From positions 1 through 64,000 of IMG/VR virus record IMGVR_UViG_3300042447_000151: DNA of 64,000 nucleotides; one strand, written 5' to 3'. Shown piece by piece: positions 22,053 through 29,388 of the stretch (the first letter of the stretch is position 1; every line of letters starts with the position of its first letter). The notes under the pieces were generated by a model. That model was not told the origin of the DNA and ran no database searches. It saw nothing but the letters and a program-made list of their open reading frames with translations. Made by a program: the position numbers and the translations under genes. This DNA comes from a virus.

Positions 22053-23609
22053 ATGATAGTAAAAGATATCGTCTTCGGAAGTGAAGGCAGACAGAAATTA
22101 ATCAAAGGCGTAAATACCATAGCTAACGCTGTGGGCTCAACACTAGGAGCTCGTGGTCGCACGGTGCTCATTGAGTCGGAGCAACACATTGGGGGTATCA
22201 CGGTCACTAAGGATGGAGTGACGGTCGCTAAGTCAATTAACTTAATGGACCCAGCTGAGAACCTAGCGGTCATGATCATGCGAGAAGCATCTGAGAAGAC
22301 TGCCAACTCGGCAGGCGATGGCACGACGACTAGTATGGTGCTGGCACAAGCCATCATCCATGCGGCAACAGGGGTGCTAACTAAAGAAGACAATACCACA
22401 CAAGTATTAAGAGATGTGCAGGCTGCAGCATTGCGTGTCGCAGATGAGCTGACGGCTATGTCAACAGAGATTACATCAGATAAGTTGGTCGATGTCGCAA
22501 CTATATCCGCTAATGGCGACGCAGAGATTGGACAGATTATCGCTGATGCGTACAATCAAGTTGGTCTATCAGGCGTGGTGACAGTAGAGAGTTCTGCTAC
22601 CGCTGAGACATACGCTGAGGTGGTGAGCGGGATGAAGGTGGACAGAGGGTTTGCAAGTAAGTACTTTGTAACAGACCACAAGAAACAAGAGGCCATCTTA
22701 GATAAGCCATACATATTGGTCACTGACCAACCCATTACAAACATCAACGACATCTTGCCTATTCTTGAGTTTATACACCAGGGCAGAGGCTCGCTATTGA
22801 TCATTGGTGAGTTGGATGAGAATGCGCTAAATACTCTTAACGTGAACAAGATAAAGAGTGGTCTAAAGGTGTGCACAATTATCCCCCCATCATTTGGCTA
22901 CAAGCGTCATCAGATCATGCAGGACATAGCAATTGCGACGGGTGCTAAGTACTTCTCGGAGCAGACTGGTGACAACTTGCTAATGGCGACCATTGACGAC
23001 TGTGGACGGGCTAGTAAGATTGTCAGCTCTCGCTTCAATACAATTATCTTCGATGCAGAGGGTGCAGGCGAGGAGAGAGTGCAAGAGCTACACGAGCAGT
23101 TAGACGTGGAGACAAGTGCAATCGAGAAAGAATTCTTAAAAGAACGCATCGCTAATCTAGGCGGTGGCGTGGGTGTCATTAAGGTGGGTGCTAACTCAGA
23201 CATTGAGCAGAAAGAGAAGAAGGACCGGGTGGACGATGCGGTGTGTGCAGTACGTGCAGCACTAGAAGAGGGCATCCTGCCAGGTGGTGGGGTGGCTCTA
23301 AAAGACATCGCTGCTAAGATGGATGAGAATAACAAAGGTGATGAGATACTGCGACTAGCGATGGTGGCACCAATGATGCGCATACTAGCTAACGCTGGGA
23401 TCGACGTGACTGGTGAAGACTTTGACCAGGGACAACAGTTGTCAAAAGAGGGACTAGGCATAAACGTTGCAACAGGGGCCTACTGCCACATGATGAGCGT
23501 TGGGATCATTGACCCGACCAAGGTGACTAAAGAAGCACTAAAGAACGCGGTGTCAGTAGCAACTACATTGCTATCCACAGAGACGGTTATCACTAACATT
23601 CGTGCATAA
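22053..23609 (+). CDS. groEL: Chaperonin GroEL (Hsp60)
   Basis: A 518-residue group I chaperonin subunit. Nearly full-length conservation is visible: VTKDGVTVAK with the ATP-site Asp near residue 54, AGDGTTT near 88, the AALEEGILPGGGVAL equatorial segment, and DPTKVTKEALKNAVSVA near the end. It ends STETVITNIRA and lacks the Gly-Gly-Met tail of bacterial GroEL, as seen in some phage chaperonins. It probably forms a folding chamber for virion proteins with the phage groES product at 23814. Its codons look GC-richer than the late genes, possibly a trace of separate acquisition. A TTG-N20-TAAATTTG promoter precedes it. Confidence 0.95.
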   Translation: MIVKDIVFGSEGRQKLIKGVNTIANAVGSTLGARGRTVLIESEQHIGGITVTKDGVTVAKSINLMDPAENLAVMIMREASEKTANSAGDGTTTSMVLAQAIIHAATGVLTKEDNTTQVLRDVQAAALRVADELTAMSTEITSDKLVDVATISANGDAEIGQIIADAYNQVGLSGVVTVESSATAETYAEVVSGMKVDRGFASKYFVTDHKKQEAILDKPYILVTDQPITNINDILPILEFIHQGRGSLLIIGELDENALNTLNVNKIKSGLKVCTIIPPSFGYKRHQIMQDIAIATGAKYFSEQTGDNLLMATIDDCGRASKIVSSRFNTIIFDAEGAGEERVQELHEQLDVETSAIEKEFLKERIANLGGGVGVIKVGANSDIEQKEKKDRVDDAVCAVRAALEEGILPGGGVALKDIAAKMDENNKGDEILRLAMVAPMMRILANAGIDVTGEDFDQGQQLSKEGLGINVATGAYCHMMSVGIIDPTKVTKEALKNAVSVATTLLSTETVITNIRA

Positions 23610-23647
23610 TATAGTTTACAAATTCGGTAGTAATACTACTGATAATC

Positions 23648-23699
23648 ACAAAAATCCAAACCAATATGGTGAGGTAAATGACAAAAATACAAACCGATA
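23648..23699. repeat. 19-bp direct repeats in the groEL-groES gap
   Basis: Two copies of a 19-bp sequence (ACAAAAATCCAAACCAATA at 23648-23666 and ACAAAAATACAAACCGATA at 23681-23699) differ at 2 positions and start 33 bp apart, about three helical turns. That spacing suits a protein binding one face of the DNA. No gene fits in this 204-bp gap. Confidence 0.5.
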
Positions 23700-23773
23700 G
23701 TGTATATTAGTAATGCACATTATTGACGAAACTTGTAAAAAAGTGTAAGTTCTGATAATAAGGTTAAATAAAA

Positions 23774-23789
23774 TTTACAAATTTGTAAA
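23774..23789. promoter_or_regulatory. Perfect 16-bp palindrome upstream of groES
   Basis: TTTACAAATTTGTAAA is an exact palindrome ending 24 bp before the groES start. Half-site-like sequences occur after groEL (TTTACAAATT near 23616) and in the groEL promoter (AAATTTGTAA near 22029). It is a plausible dimeric repressor site shared by the chaperonin genes. Confidence 0.5.
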
Positions 23790-23813
23790 GAAATCTAAAA
23801 TATAATTAATGTT

Positions 23814-24071
23814 ATGAAGGTAATTGGAAAGAATATTCTAATAGTCCCAATGGAAGAGGACACAAAATCAAAAGGTGGGCTTATTATGTCCGCATCGGAC
23901 GTAAATGAGCTACGCTACAAGAAAGCAACTGTGGTATCACAAGGCTCGCTAGTAGATGGCATCAAACCAGGCTCATTTATCTACTTCGACCGTGCAGCTG
24001 GCCACAGCATTCGCATCAATGAGGACCTATATACGGTCATCACTGAGAAAGATGTGGTAGTAGTATTGTAA
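23814..24071 (+). CDS. groES: Co-chaperonin GroES
   Basis: An 85-residue co-chaperonin that would cap the GroEL chamber. The N-terminal KVIGKNILIVPMEED strand and a mobile-loop region (TKSKGGLIMSASDVNELRYK) are followed by ATVVSQGSLVDGIKPGSFIY and a final YTVITEKDVVVVL, all in the usual order. It is somewhat shorter than bacterial GroES (about 97). The separation from groEL by 204 bp and the gene order groEL-groES reverse the bacterial arrangement. Confidence 0.9.
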   Translation: MKVIGKNILIVPMEEDTKSKGGLIMSASDVNELRYKKATVVSQGSLVDGIKPGSFIYFDRAAGHSIRINEDLYTVITEKDVVVVL

Positions 24072-24087
24072 ACTAAAATTTAATAAA

Positions 24088-24204
24088 ATGAAACTAATTG
24101 TAAAGCAAGGTTACTATGAGTCAGACAACTTATGGTCTTTAATTATCGAAGTTTTAAAACACAGAACGTGGCATTTTTTCAAACACGGTAAGTGGATGGA
24201 TTAA
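24088..24204 (+). CDS. Tiny hypothetical protein, 38 aa
   Basis: A 38-residue frame (starting MKLIVKQGYYESDNLW, ending KHRTWHFFKHGKWMD), 16 bp after groES. It is basic and rich in Trp, His and Phe. Its TAA stop overlaps the stop of the oppositely oriented gene 24201-24707 (shared TTAA). It may be an expressed small protein of the groES transcript, but only position supports it. Confidence 0.45.
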   Translation: MKLIVKQGYYESDNLWSLIIEVLKHRTWHFFKHGKWMD

Positions 24205-24707
24205 AAGTTCTTATTAGCACGCTCAATGACCCTGTCATATTGCCTTTTGGCAAAGTGATGGGGTTTATTGTTAATAGGCTTGATGTCAGATAGCTTTGGT
24301 ATCTCTCTTTCTCCCTGTAACATCTCATAAACTTGCTTCATTAGCGATTTTGCCTTGTATGACAGCTCAAAAATAGCCCTTTGGCCGGGTTTTGGCTTCC
24401 TAAAGTGTATAATTAAGCCTTTCTCCATCAAATCTCTCTTGCGATCCTGCGTAAATCCAAAGATTTGAGCGTATTGGTCGAACTGATGGTTGTCAAATAC
24501 GTGTTCAGAATACAAATAGCACAGCATCTCAAAATCTTCTATGCTTAATCCGTGCTTATGACGCACCCATGCACGCACTACTTTGATGTATTTAAGAAAG
24601 TCTTTGTCAACTTCTGGGCGTATAGCTACAATTGGTTTCTTCTTGTATACACGCACCTTGATGGCCTTAGACTTTATCGCCCTAGGCTTCATATATGTTT
24701 TGATCAT
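24201..24707 (-). CDS. Winged-helix (MarR-like) DNA-binding protein
   Basis: A 168-residue basic protein. After an Arg/Lys-rich N-terminus, residues about 45-130 resemble a MarR-type winged helix: GLSIEDFEMLCYLYSEHVF (first helices), then QYAQIFGFTQDRKRDLMEKG (recognition helix) and GLIIHFRKPKPGQRAIFELS (wing). It is one of only two minus-strand genes in the right arm and is divergent from the late operon across a 56-bp gap. Regulation of that operon, and of itself, is the natural inference. Confidence 0.65.
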   Translation of the reverse strand: MIKTYMKPRAIKSKAIKVRVYKKKPIVAIRPEVDKDFLKYIKVVRAWVRHKHGLSIEDFEMLCYLYSEHVFDNHQFDQYAQIFGFTQDRKRDLMEKGLIIHFRKPKPGQRAIFELSYKAKSLMKQVYEMLQGEREIPKLSDIKPINNKPHHFAKRQYDRVIERANKNF

Positions 24708-24726
24708 TAGATTAAATTTAATATTA

Positions 24727-24744
24727 CAAAATTACTTATCTTTG
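24727..24744. promoter_or_regulatory. Back-to-back divergent promoters
   Basis: TATCTTTG on the plus strand (24737-24744) lies 19 bp before the start at 24764, and TAATTTTG on the minus strand (24734-24727) lies 19 bp before the regulator start at 24707. Both fit TAnnTTTG and only 2 bp separate them, so one bound protein could affect both. No clear TTG box is seen at the ideal distance for either. Confidence 0.5.
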
Positions 24745-24763
24745 CCAAATAATACTACATAAC

Positions 24764-25078
24764 ATGGAAAAGCCAAAAACAACAAAAAAATTAAAGCCGG
24801 GTCAAATTACTGCTGAACGTGCTTACCAATTATCAGATTCTTTAGCAAAAGCAAGTGCAAGACCAGTTAGATTTGGTTCTGCTCAACAAGCTAAATCAGA
24901 CCTTAGATCTAAAGAAGCAGATAGACTTAAGTCTCAAATGCTAAAGAAGAGAGCTGACGAAGCTATCAAAAAATCAGGTGGAGTTATTCGTGAATACCGC
25001 ATGGATGTATCATCTGCTAATAAGGCAGTAGGCCGTGATATGCCACTTCCTCCATCTTCTCAATTATTTGACGCTTAA
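24764..25078 (+). CDS. Small basic protein, 104 aa
   Basis: A 104-residue Lys/Arg-rich protein, first of a run of small basic proteins. It begins EKPKTTKKLKPGQITAERAY and continues with a helical basic middle (KSDLRSKEADRLKSQMLKKR). The ending RDMPLPPSSQLFDA resembles the ending of the next protein (RDVPLPSSEGLF), so the two probably share an ancestor or a docking tail. The function is unknown; a virion-packaged nucleic-acid binder is one option. Confidence 0.6.
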   Translation: MEKPKTTKKLKPGQITAERAYQLSDSLAKASARPVRFGSAQQAKSDLRSKEADRLKSQMLKKRADEAIKKSGGVIREYRMDVSSANKAVGRDMPLPPSSQLFDA

Positions 25079-25082
25079 TAAT

Positions 25083-25403
25083 ATGGCAAAGCAAAAATCA
25101 AAAAATTTAATTCCCGTAGATGACTTGAAGAAAGTTGTTGGCGGAATGCGTCGTGGCATGACTGAGCGTGAGGACGAGCGTACAATGCTACAAAAGAATC
25201 GTAATATCGGCTTACCAGCAGCACAAGATAAAGATGCTGCTCAACGCATCAAGCGTATTCGCCAAGAAAATAGTTACTATGGTGGAGTTGCAGACCGTTA
25301 CCAAGGTATCATTGACAAAGCACCTAGAGTGACAATTAAGCGCGACGTACCACTTCCTTCGTCAGAAGGGTTATTTTCTAAAATAAAAAACTGGTTCGAA
25401 TAA
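25083..25403 (+). CDS. Small basic protein, 106 aa
   Basis: A 106-residue basic protein (start chosen at 25083, MAKQKSKNLIPVDDLKK, just after the preceding stop; the frame is open from 25035). It contains GGMRRGMTEREDERTML and an Arg-rich helix, then the ending RDVPLPSSEGLFSKIKNWFE, which parallels the upstream protein's tail. No family was recognised. Confidence 0.6.
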   Translation: MAKQKSKNLIPVDDLKKVVGGMRRGMTEREDERTMLQKNRNIGLPAAQDKDAAQRIKRIRQENSYYGGVADRYQGIIDKAPRVTIKRDVPLPSSEGLFSKIKNWFE

Positions 25404-25404
25404 T

Positions 25405-25545
25405 ATGAAAAAGCAAGAAAAAACACCAATGACAAAGCCAATGCCTAAGACAATGACAGGTATTGCAAAAGTTGCAGCTGCTAAGAAAGCGATGAAGGCT
25501 GAAAAAATGATGAAAGCTGCTAAAGCTGTCAAAAAAATGATGTAA
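25405..25545 (+). CDS. Tiny Lys/Ala/Met-rich protein, 46 aa
   Basis: A 46-residue protein dominated by Lys, Ala and Met (for example AKVAAAKKAMKAEKMMKAAK). It resembles histone-H1-like or phage nucleoid-type tails and is probably helical and DNA-binding. It lies 1 bp after the preceding gene and 1 bp before the next, in an unbroken run. Confidence 0.55.
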   Translation: MKKQEKTPMTKPMPKTMTGIAKVAAAKKAMKAEKMMKAAKAVKKMM

Positions 25546-25546
25546 T

Positions 25547-25747
25547 ATGCAAGGCTTAGGAGACGTAGTCGCCAAAGTTACGCAGGTAACAGGTATTGCA
25601 GCCGCTGTTAAAGCCATAGTAGGTGATGACTGCGGCTGTGCTGCTAGAAAGGAACGCATGAACGCAATGTTCCCATTCCAAACAGGCAAGGATCAGTATT
25701 ATACAGAAAAAATAAAGCATGGCAAAGACAGCAGCTTGGACACGTAA
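25547..25747 (+). CDS. Small protein with CGC motif, 66 aa
   Basis: A 66-residue protein: an amphipathic N-terminus (QGLGDVVAKVTQVTGIAAAV), then DDCGCAARKERMNAMFPF. The DCGC-x-x-R-K-E/D-R-M/L-N pattern recurs in small proteins of Bacteroidota phages as I recall. Its role is unknown; the cysteine pair could bind metal. The last 29 bp overlap the next gene. Confidence 0.6.
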   Translation: MQGLGDVVAKVTQVTGIAAAVKAIVGDDCGCAARKERMNAMFPFQTGKDQYYTEKIKHGKDSSLDT

Positions 25748-25991
25748 AGAAGGCAAGGACCCAAAGGGCGGGCTTAACGCCAAAGGTGTAGCATCATACA
25801 GACGTGAGAACCCAGGAAGTAAACTGCAGACTGCAGTGACTACTCCTCCGTCAAAATTAAAGCCGGGTAGCAAAGATGCTAATCGCAGAAAGTCTTTCTG
25901 TGCTAGAATGTCCGGCATGCCTGGACCAATGAAGAAGCCAAATGGCGAACCAACAAGAAAAGCATTATCATTAAGAAAATGGAACTGTTAA
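25719..25991 (+). CDS. Small basic phage protein (DUF6321-like), 90 aa
   Basis: A 90-residue basic protein of the kind found in many marine and Bacteroidota phages: AAWTRKEGKDPKGGLNAKG at the start, then RRKSFCARMSGMPGP, ending TRKALSLRKWNC. The conserved W-T-R-K-E-G and R-x-S-F-x-A-R-M-x-G-M segments match the DUF6321 pattern as I remember it. The function is unknown; one suggestion is binding nucleic acid or ribosomes. Confidence 0.65.
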   Translation: MAKTAAWTRKEGKDPKGGLNAKGVASYRRENPGSKLQTAVTTPPSKLKPGSKDANRRKSFCARMSGMPGPMKKPNGEPTRKALSLRKWNC

Positions 25992-26128
25992 AAAGAAAAG
26001 ACGGGTCAAAGTCTCGTCGTGGCTTATGGGATAATATCCGTGAGAACAAAGGCTCAGGCAAGAAGCCTACCAAAGAGATGCTAAGGCAAGAAAAGAAGAT
26101 TGTTGCTAAAGAAAAGAAAAAGAAATAA
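25979..26128 (+). CDS. Tiny basic protein, 49 aa
   Basis: A 49-residue, strongly basic protein (starting MELLKRKDGSKSRRGLWDNI, ending AKEKKKK). Short proteins with KRKDGSxSRRGLWDNIR are recurrent in phages next to DUF6321-type genes. It starts inside the 3' end of the upstream gene (13 bp) and its stop overlaps the next start (TAATG). Confidence 0.6.
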   Translation: MELLKRKDGSKSRRGLWDNIRENKGSGKKPTKEMLRQEKKIVAKEKKKK

Positions 26129-26406
26129 TGGCAGGACGCACATCTGAATATTATAAAAAAAATCCAGAGGCTAGAGCTAAACGCTTAGCTTATCAGGCTA
26201 AGTACAATCAGCGACCCGAGCAACTACAGAAACGCATTGAGCTAAACAAGATCAATCGTGATCGTGGGCAGTATGGCGATGGCGATGGTAAAGATATGAG
26301 CCACAAAAAGAACGGTCGTGTGGTAGAAGAATCTGCTAGTAAAAACCGTGGTTCAAAGTCAAATACAGCAGGCGATAGACGTGCTCGTGGAGGCAAAAAA
26401 AAATAA
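26128..26406 (+). CDS. Small basic protein with RGSKSNTAGDRRAR motif, 92 aa
   Basis: A 92-residue basic protein. The first half is helical (ARAKRLAYQAKYNQRPEQLQ), and the second has GDGKDMSHKKNGRVVEESAS and NRGSKSNTAGDRRARGGKKK. The latter segment resembles a conserved ending in phage proteins near head genes, with some likeness to the end of an HNH domain (D-M-S-H-K/N-G), but the catalytic residues are incomplete. Its function is unknown to me. Confidence 0.55.
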   Translation: MAGRTSEYYKKNPEARAKRLAYQAKYNQRPEQLQKRIELNKINRDRGQYGDGDGKDMSHKKNGRVVEESASKNRGSKSNTAGDRRARGGKKK

Positions 26407-26435
26407 TTAACTTTGTAATTCAAAAGATATAAATT

Positions 26436-26564
26436 ATGAAAAAGGTTAGCAAAAAAACAGCGTTTGACATCAAAGAAGCTAGTAATCAAAAATTGACAGC
26501 AAAGGCACGTAAGAACTACGCAGAGAATGCACAAGCTGCAATGAAAAATAAAAAGAAGAAATAA
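26436..26564 (+). CDS. Tiny basic protein, 42 aa
   Basis: A 42-residue Lys/Ala-rich protein (starting MKKVSKKTAFDIKEASNQK, ending MKNKKKK). It is in the same run of tiny basic genes. The start is preceded by an A-rich leader. It has no recognisable domain. Confidence 0.5.
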   Translation: MKKVSKKTAFDIKEASNQKLTAKARKNYAENAQAAMKNKKKK

Positions 26565-26565
26565 G

Positions 26566-26829
26566 ATGGGAGTTTTAAATTATGTACAGTCGGGGCGTGC
26601 TGCAGCAGTAACGCCATCCAACACCACTAACATTCCTAGCGTATCAGGAGGCACAAATGATGAGGGATGTATCCTTTACATCGGTGGAACTGGTAACCTA
26701 AAGGTGTTAACTATTGGTGGCGATGAGGTTACATTCTTCGCAGTTCCAGCAGGTACAACCCTTCAAGTTCGTGTTAAAAGAGTTTTCTCTACAGGTACAG
26801 CAGCTACTAACATTGTTGCTCTTTGGTAA
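26566..26829 (+). CDS. Small structural-type protein, 87 aa
   Basis: An 87-residue protein that is neutral and beta-rich, unlike its basic neighbours: GVLNYVQSGRAAAVTPSNTT, then CILYIGGTGNLKVLTIGGD and a hydrophobic end. It resembles the small beta-sandwich proteins of phage heads, such as decoration or head-fibre proteins. That is by appearance only. Confidence 0.5.
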   Translation: MGVLNYVQSGRAAAVTPSNTTNIPSVSGGTNDEGCILYIGGTGNLKVLTIGGDEVTFFAVPAGTTLQVRVKRVFSTGTAATNIVALW

Positions 26830-26993
26830 TGACAGAAGACGACTTGAAAATAGGAGTACTTAATACGATAACACTTATGTTATCGTTCACCACTATCGAG
26901 GCTAGTCTCCGTGTAGCACTATTGGCTGTGTCATTAGTCTACACTGGATTCAAGTTATATAAACTTATAAAAGAAAGAAAGAAATGGCTCTAA
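26829..26993 (+). CDS. Small membrane protein, holin-like, 54 aa
   Basis: A 54-residue protein with a mixed N-terminal hydrophobic stretch (VLNTITLMLSFTTIEASLRV), a stronger span (ALLAVSLVYTGFKLYKLI), then a basic tail (KERKKW). Small size, spans plus basic end, and position before the endolysin fit a holin or holin-like protein. The start shares one base with the previous stop, and it overlaps the next gene by 10 bp. Confidence 0.5.
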   Translation: MTEDDLKIGVLNTITLMLSFTTIEASLRVALLAVSLVYTGFKLYKLIKERKKWL

Positions 26994-27271
26994 TTGATTT
27001 ATTTAAAGACGAGAACGATTTAAACGAGAAGTCTGTATTAGGATTCTTATCATTTGGTATCCTTGCTGTTTATGGTATTGTGGATGTTATCACAGGATAC
27101 ATGGGTCAGCAATTTGTGATTGAGCCTATTATCTTAGAAGTATTTGCTGGTCTAACAGCAGGATGTTTTGGTATCGCAGCGTTCGAGAAAGTAAAGAACC
27201 GCCAAAACGAGACAGAAAGACAAAAAGCCTTAGGTGGCCAAATCGAACCATATGAAGAGTCTGAAGGTTAG
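26984..27271 (+). CDS. Holin-like membrane protein, 95 aa
   Basis: A 95-residue protein with two membrane spans: LGFLSFGILAVYGIVDVITG and EPIILEVFAGLTAGCFGIAA, then an acidic/basic tail (NRQNETERQKALGG). The two-span layout just upstream of the spanin-like and endolysin genes fits a class II holin. It overlaps the downstream gene by 20 bp. Confidence 0.6.
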   Translation: MALIDLFKDENDLNEKSVLGFLSFGILAVYGIVDVITGYMGQQFVIEPIILEVFAGLTAGCFGIAAFEKVKNRQNETERQKALGGQIEPYEESEG

Positions 27272-27866
27272 TATTATTATGTTTGTCATCAGCATGGTGC
27301 TTCTAGTTCTCTTTATGAGAGAAAGAAGCAGAAATGCTGAGGTAAAGCCTAATGACACGATTACTGTTCATGATACTACTTGGAAGAGATACGATTCAAT
27401 AATCGTCAAGAAAGTACCCATTTACAAAGAAGTGATTGTAGAGGTGGCATCCAAACCAGAGATGCTACCTGATACAAACTATGCTCGCTTGAAAGAGCAG
27501 TACATGGCTCTATTAAAATTGTATATAAACAAAGTTGTTTACAAAGATACAATCAAGGTAGGCGAGTATGGGTACATTGCTGTCTTGGACACAGTTAAAG
27601 AAAATAAAATAACATACAGACGCACACGTGATAATTTTAATATACCGGTTGTTAAGGAAACTAAAACTATTACTAAGTATGCACCACCAGTCCGTCAATT
27701 ATATGTTGGAGGTGGCGTTATGGTTAACAATACCATTGGCATAAGAGGTGCAGAAGCTGGGCTGTTGTACAAGACTAAGAAAGATGCCATTTATAATCTA
27801 AGTGCAAACATTGACATAAATGGCAATGTGATGTACGGTGTAAACTACTTCTATAAATTAAAGTAA
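27252..27866 (+). CDS. Inner-membrane-anchored protein, spanin-like, 204 aa
   Basis: A 204-residue protein (start at 27252, MKSLKVSIIMFVISMVLLVL, giving a proper N-terminal span; the frame opens at 27234). After the anchor comes an extended region with Lys-Val-Tyr strands (IIVKKVPIYKEVIVEVASKP) and a C-terminal beta-rich part (GYGVNYFYK-like ending). Its position just before the endolysin and its topology suggest an inner-membrane spanin component. The similarity is structural only, so the call is tentative. Confidence 0.45.
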   Translation: MKSLKVSIIMFVISMVLLVLFMRERSRNAEVKPNDTITVHDTTWKRYDSIIVKKVPIYKEVIVEVASKPEMLPDTNYARLKEQYMALLKLYINKVVYKDTIKVGEYGYIAVLDTVKENKITYRRTRDNFNIPVVKETKTITKYAPPVRQLYVGGGVMVNNTIGIRGAEAGLLYKTKKDAIYNLSANIDINGNVMYGVNYFYKLK

Positions 27867-27867
27867 T

Positions 27868-28707
27868 ATGTTACTAAGAGTTGGATCAACAGGGGACGAT
27901 GTCAAGAAGCTCCAAGAGTTATTAGGAGTTGATGTGATTGGTAAGTTTGGGCCTAAGACAGAAGCCGCTGTAAAAGGATGGCAGTCTGCTAATGGCTTGA
28001 CACCTGACGGTATAGTAGGACCTAATACTTGGGCAAAGATGTTTGCTCCTAAACAAGAAGCACCAACTCCTGCACCAGTTGCACAACCGGTAGTTCAGAA
28101 TACTTCTTTTAAATTAGATAAACTAAAGGGTCATATCCCGCAAGCGGTAATTGATCAGATTCCTGATACAGCTGCTAGATTTGGAATAACTAACACATTA
28201 AGACTTGCTCATTTCTTGGCCCAGTGTGGCCATGAGTCAGGAGGCTTTAGAGCAGTTCAAGAGAACTTAAACTATGGTGCAAAAGGCTTGCTTAGTATTT
28301 TTAAGAAATACTTTAAGACTATTGAGAAAGCAAAAGCATACGAACGCAAGCCTGAGAAGATTGCTAACTTAGTTTATGGTAACAGAATGGGTAATGGTAG
28401 CGAAGCATCAGGAGACGGGTGGAAGCACCGTGGAAGAGGCTATATCCAGCTCACGGGTAAGGACAATTATGAAGCATTTGATGCCACAGTACCTGAAGAC
28501 ATTATGGCTAATCCAGACTTGGTTGCAACTAAATACGCACTTGCTTCGGCAGGGTTCTTCTTTAAGAAGAATAACCTATGGTCTATTTGCGATAGAGGTA
28601 GTTCTCCAGATGTTGTAACTTTGGTAACCAAACGGGTAAATGGCGGAACAATTGGGCTTGCCGATAGACAAAAACATTTTAAAGAATACTATAACCTACT
28701 AAGCTAA
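27868..28707 (+). CDS. Endolysin: PG-binding domain plus GH19 chitinase-type lysozyme
   Basis: A 279-residue endolysin. Residues 1-60 are a peptidoglycan-binding domain (STGDDVKKLQELLGVD, KFGPKTEAAVKGWQ, DGIVGPNTW). A Pro-rich linker (EAPTPAPVAQPVVQ) leads to a GH19 domain: catalytic E123 in QCGHESGGFRAV, then HRGRGYIQLTGKDNYEAF, a hallmark of phage GH19 lysozymes. It would cleave cell-wall glycan at lysis. It has no signal peptide, so a holin-like protein upstream is needed for export. Confidence 0.9.
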   Translation: MLLRVGSTGDDVKKLQELLGVDVIGKFGPKTEAAVKGWQSANGLTPDGIVGPNTWAKMFAPKQEAPTPAPVAQPVVQNTSFKLDKLKGHIPQAVIDQIPDTAARFGITNTLRLAHFLAQCGHESGGFRAVQENLNYGAKGLLSIFKKYFKTIEKAKAYERKPEKIANLVYGNRMGNGSEASGDGWKHRGRGYIQLTGKDNYEAFDATVPEDIMANPDLVATKYALASAGFFFKKNNLWSICDRGSSPDVVTLVTKRVNGGTIGLADRQKHFKEYYNLLS

Positions 28708-28832
28708 TGGCAAAAGCAAAATCATCATCCGAAGCAAAGAAGATATCCTTCGGAGTACGTCGCAAAGGCAAACACGCTAAGACGTTGGGACCAAAAGACA
28801 AAAGAACTAAAAAATCACGAGGGCAAGGATAA
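28707..28832 (+). CDS. Tiny basic phage protein, 41 aa
   Basis: A 41-residue strongly basic protein: EAKKISFGVRRKGKHAKTLG then KDKRTKKSRGQG. The KISFGxRRxGKxxK pattern recurs in very small phage proteins. Its TAATG junction with the endolysin gene shows coupling. Its function is unknown; it is out of the main cluster of basic proteins at 24.8-26.6 kb but of the same type. Confidence 0.6.
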   Translation: MAKAKSSSEAKKISFGVRRKGKHAKTLGPKDKRTKKSRGQG

Positions 28833-28848
28833 CTTGTCCTTTTATATT

Positions 28849-29388
28849 ATGAAAGGATTACTATTTATTGTATCGTGCATAGTTGCAATTGGACTTAGCA
28901 CACAAGGTTATTTTGTGTACTTGCATTTCTTTAATCCAGAGCTGGCTCGCAGTATTGTCTTACACAGCAACGAGAGTATTAACATCTCATCTGTACAGAA
29001 TAATGTACAGATTGGTGCACTAGCAGGCAACCGCAACCTAGAGTTTGGTGTGAAGGGGATGCTTGAAGAATATGTGGAGGAGAAAGACTATGTTCTTAAC
29101 CCATATGCTACAACAAAGATTGAGGTAGAGATATTATACCTAGATGTTACTAAGACTCAGTCTAATTTATCTGTGTTCCATCGCAATAGTGACGCTGTGG
29201 TTATCCGCATGCGTGGAAAGCTAATCAAAGATGGAAAAGTTAAGAAAACAATTATAGCACAAGAATCTGCACAGGAAGTATCAATGTCTACGTTGCTAAT
29301 AGACGAAGGAGGTAAATTTAATCAAACAAACTTGAGTTCGGCTTTAAAGAAAACTTGTAACACTTTGATTAATAAACTTCTAGAATGA
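28849..29388 (+). CDS. Exported/anchored protein, CsgG-like organisation, 179 aa
   Basis: A 179-residue protein with an N-terminal anchor or signal (KGLLFIVSCIVAIGLSTQGY). The start at 28849 is the first ATG; the frame is open from a TTG at 28834. The mature part (TTKIEVEILYLDVTK, then VVIRMRGKLIKDGKVKKTII, then a final helix SALKKTCNTLINKLL) has the strand-strand-helix order of YajG/CsgG-type periplasmic domains. It is the first of six consecutive exported proteins. The function is unknown. Confidence 0.5.
   Translation: MKGLLFIVSCIVAIGLSTQGYFVYLHFFNPELARSIVLHSNESINISSVQNNVQIGALAGNRNLEFGVKGMLEEYVEEKDYVLNPYATTKIEVEILYLDVTKTQSNLSVFHRNSDAVVIRMRGKLIKDGKVKKTIIAQESAQEVSMSTLLIDEGGKFNQTNLSSALKKTCNTLINKLLE

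Noticed and set aside
22910-23461. Open frame on the minus strand opposite groEL (183 codons)
   Set aside because: It is the antisense shadow of a highly conserved groEL gene with Ser/Pro-rich translation and no start context.
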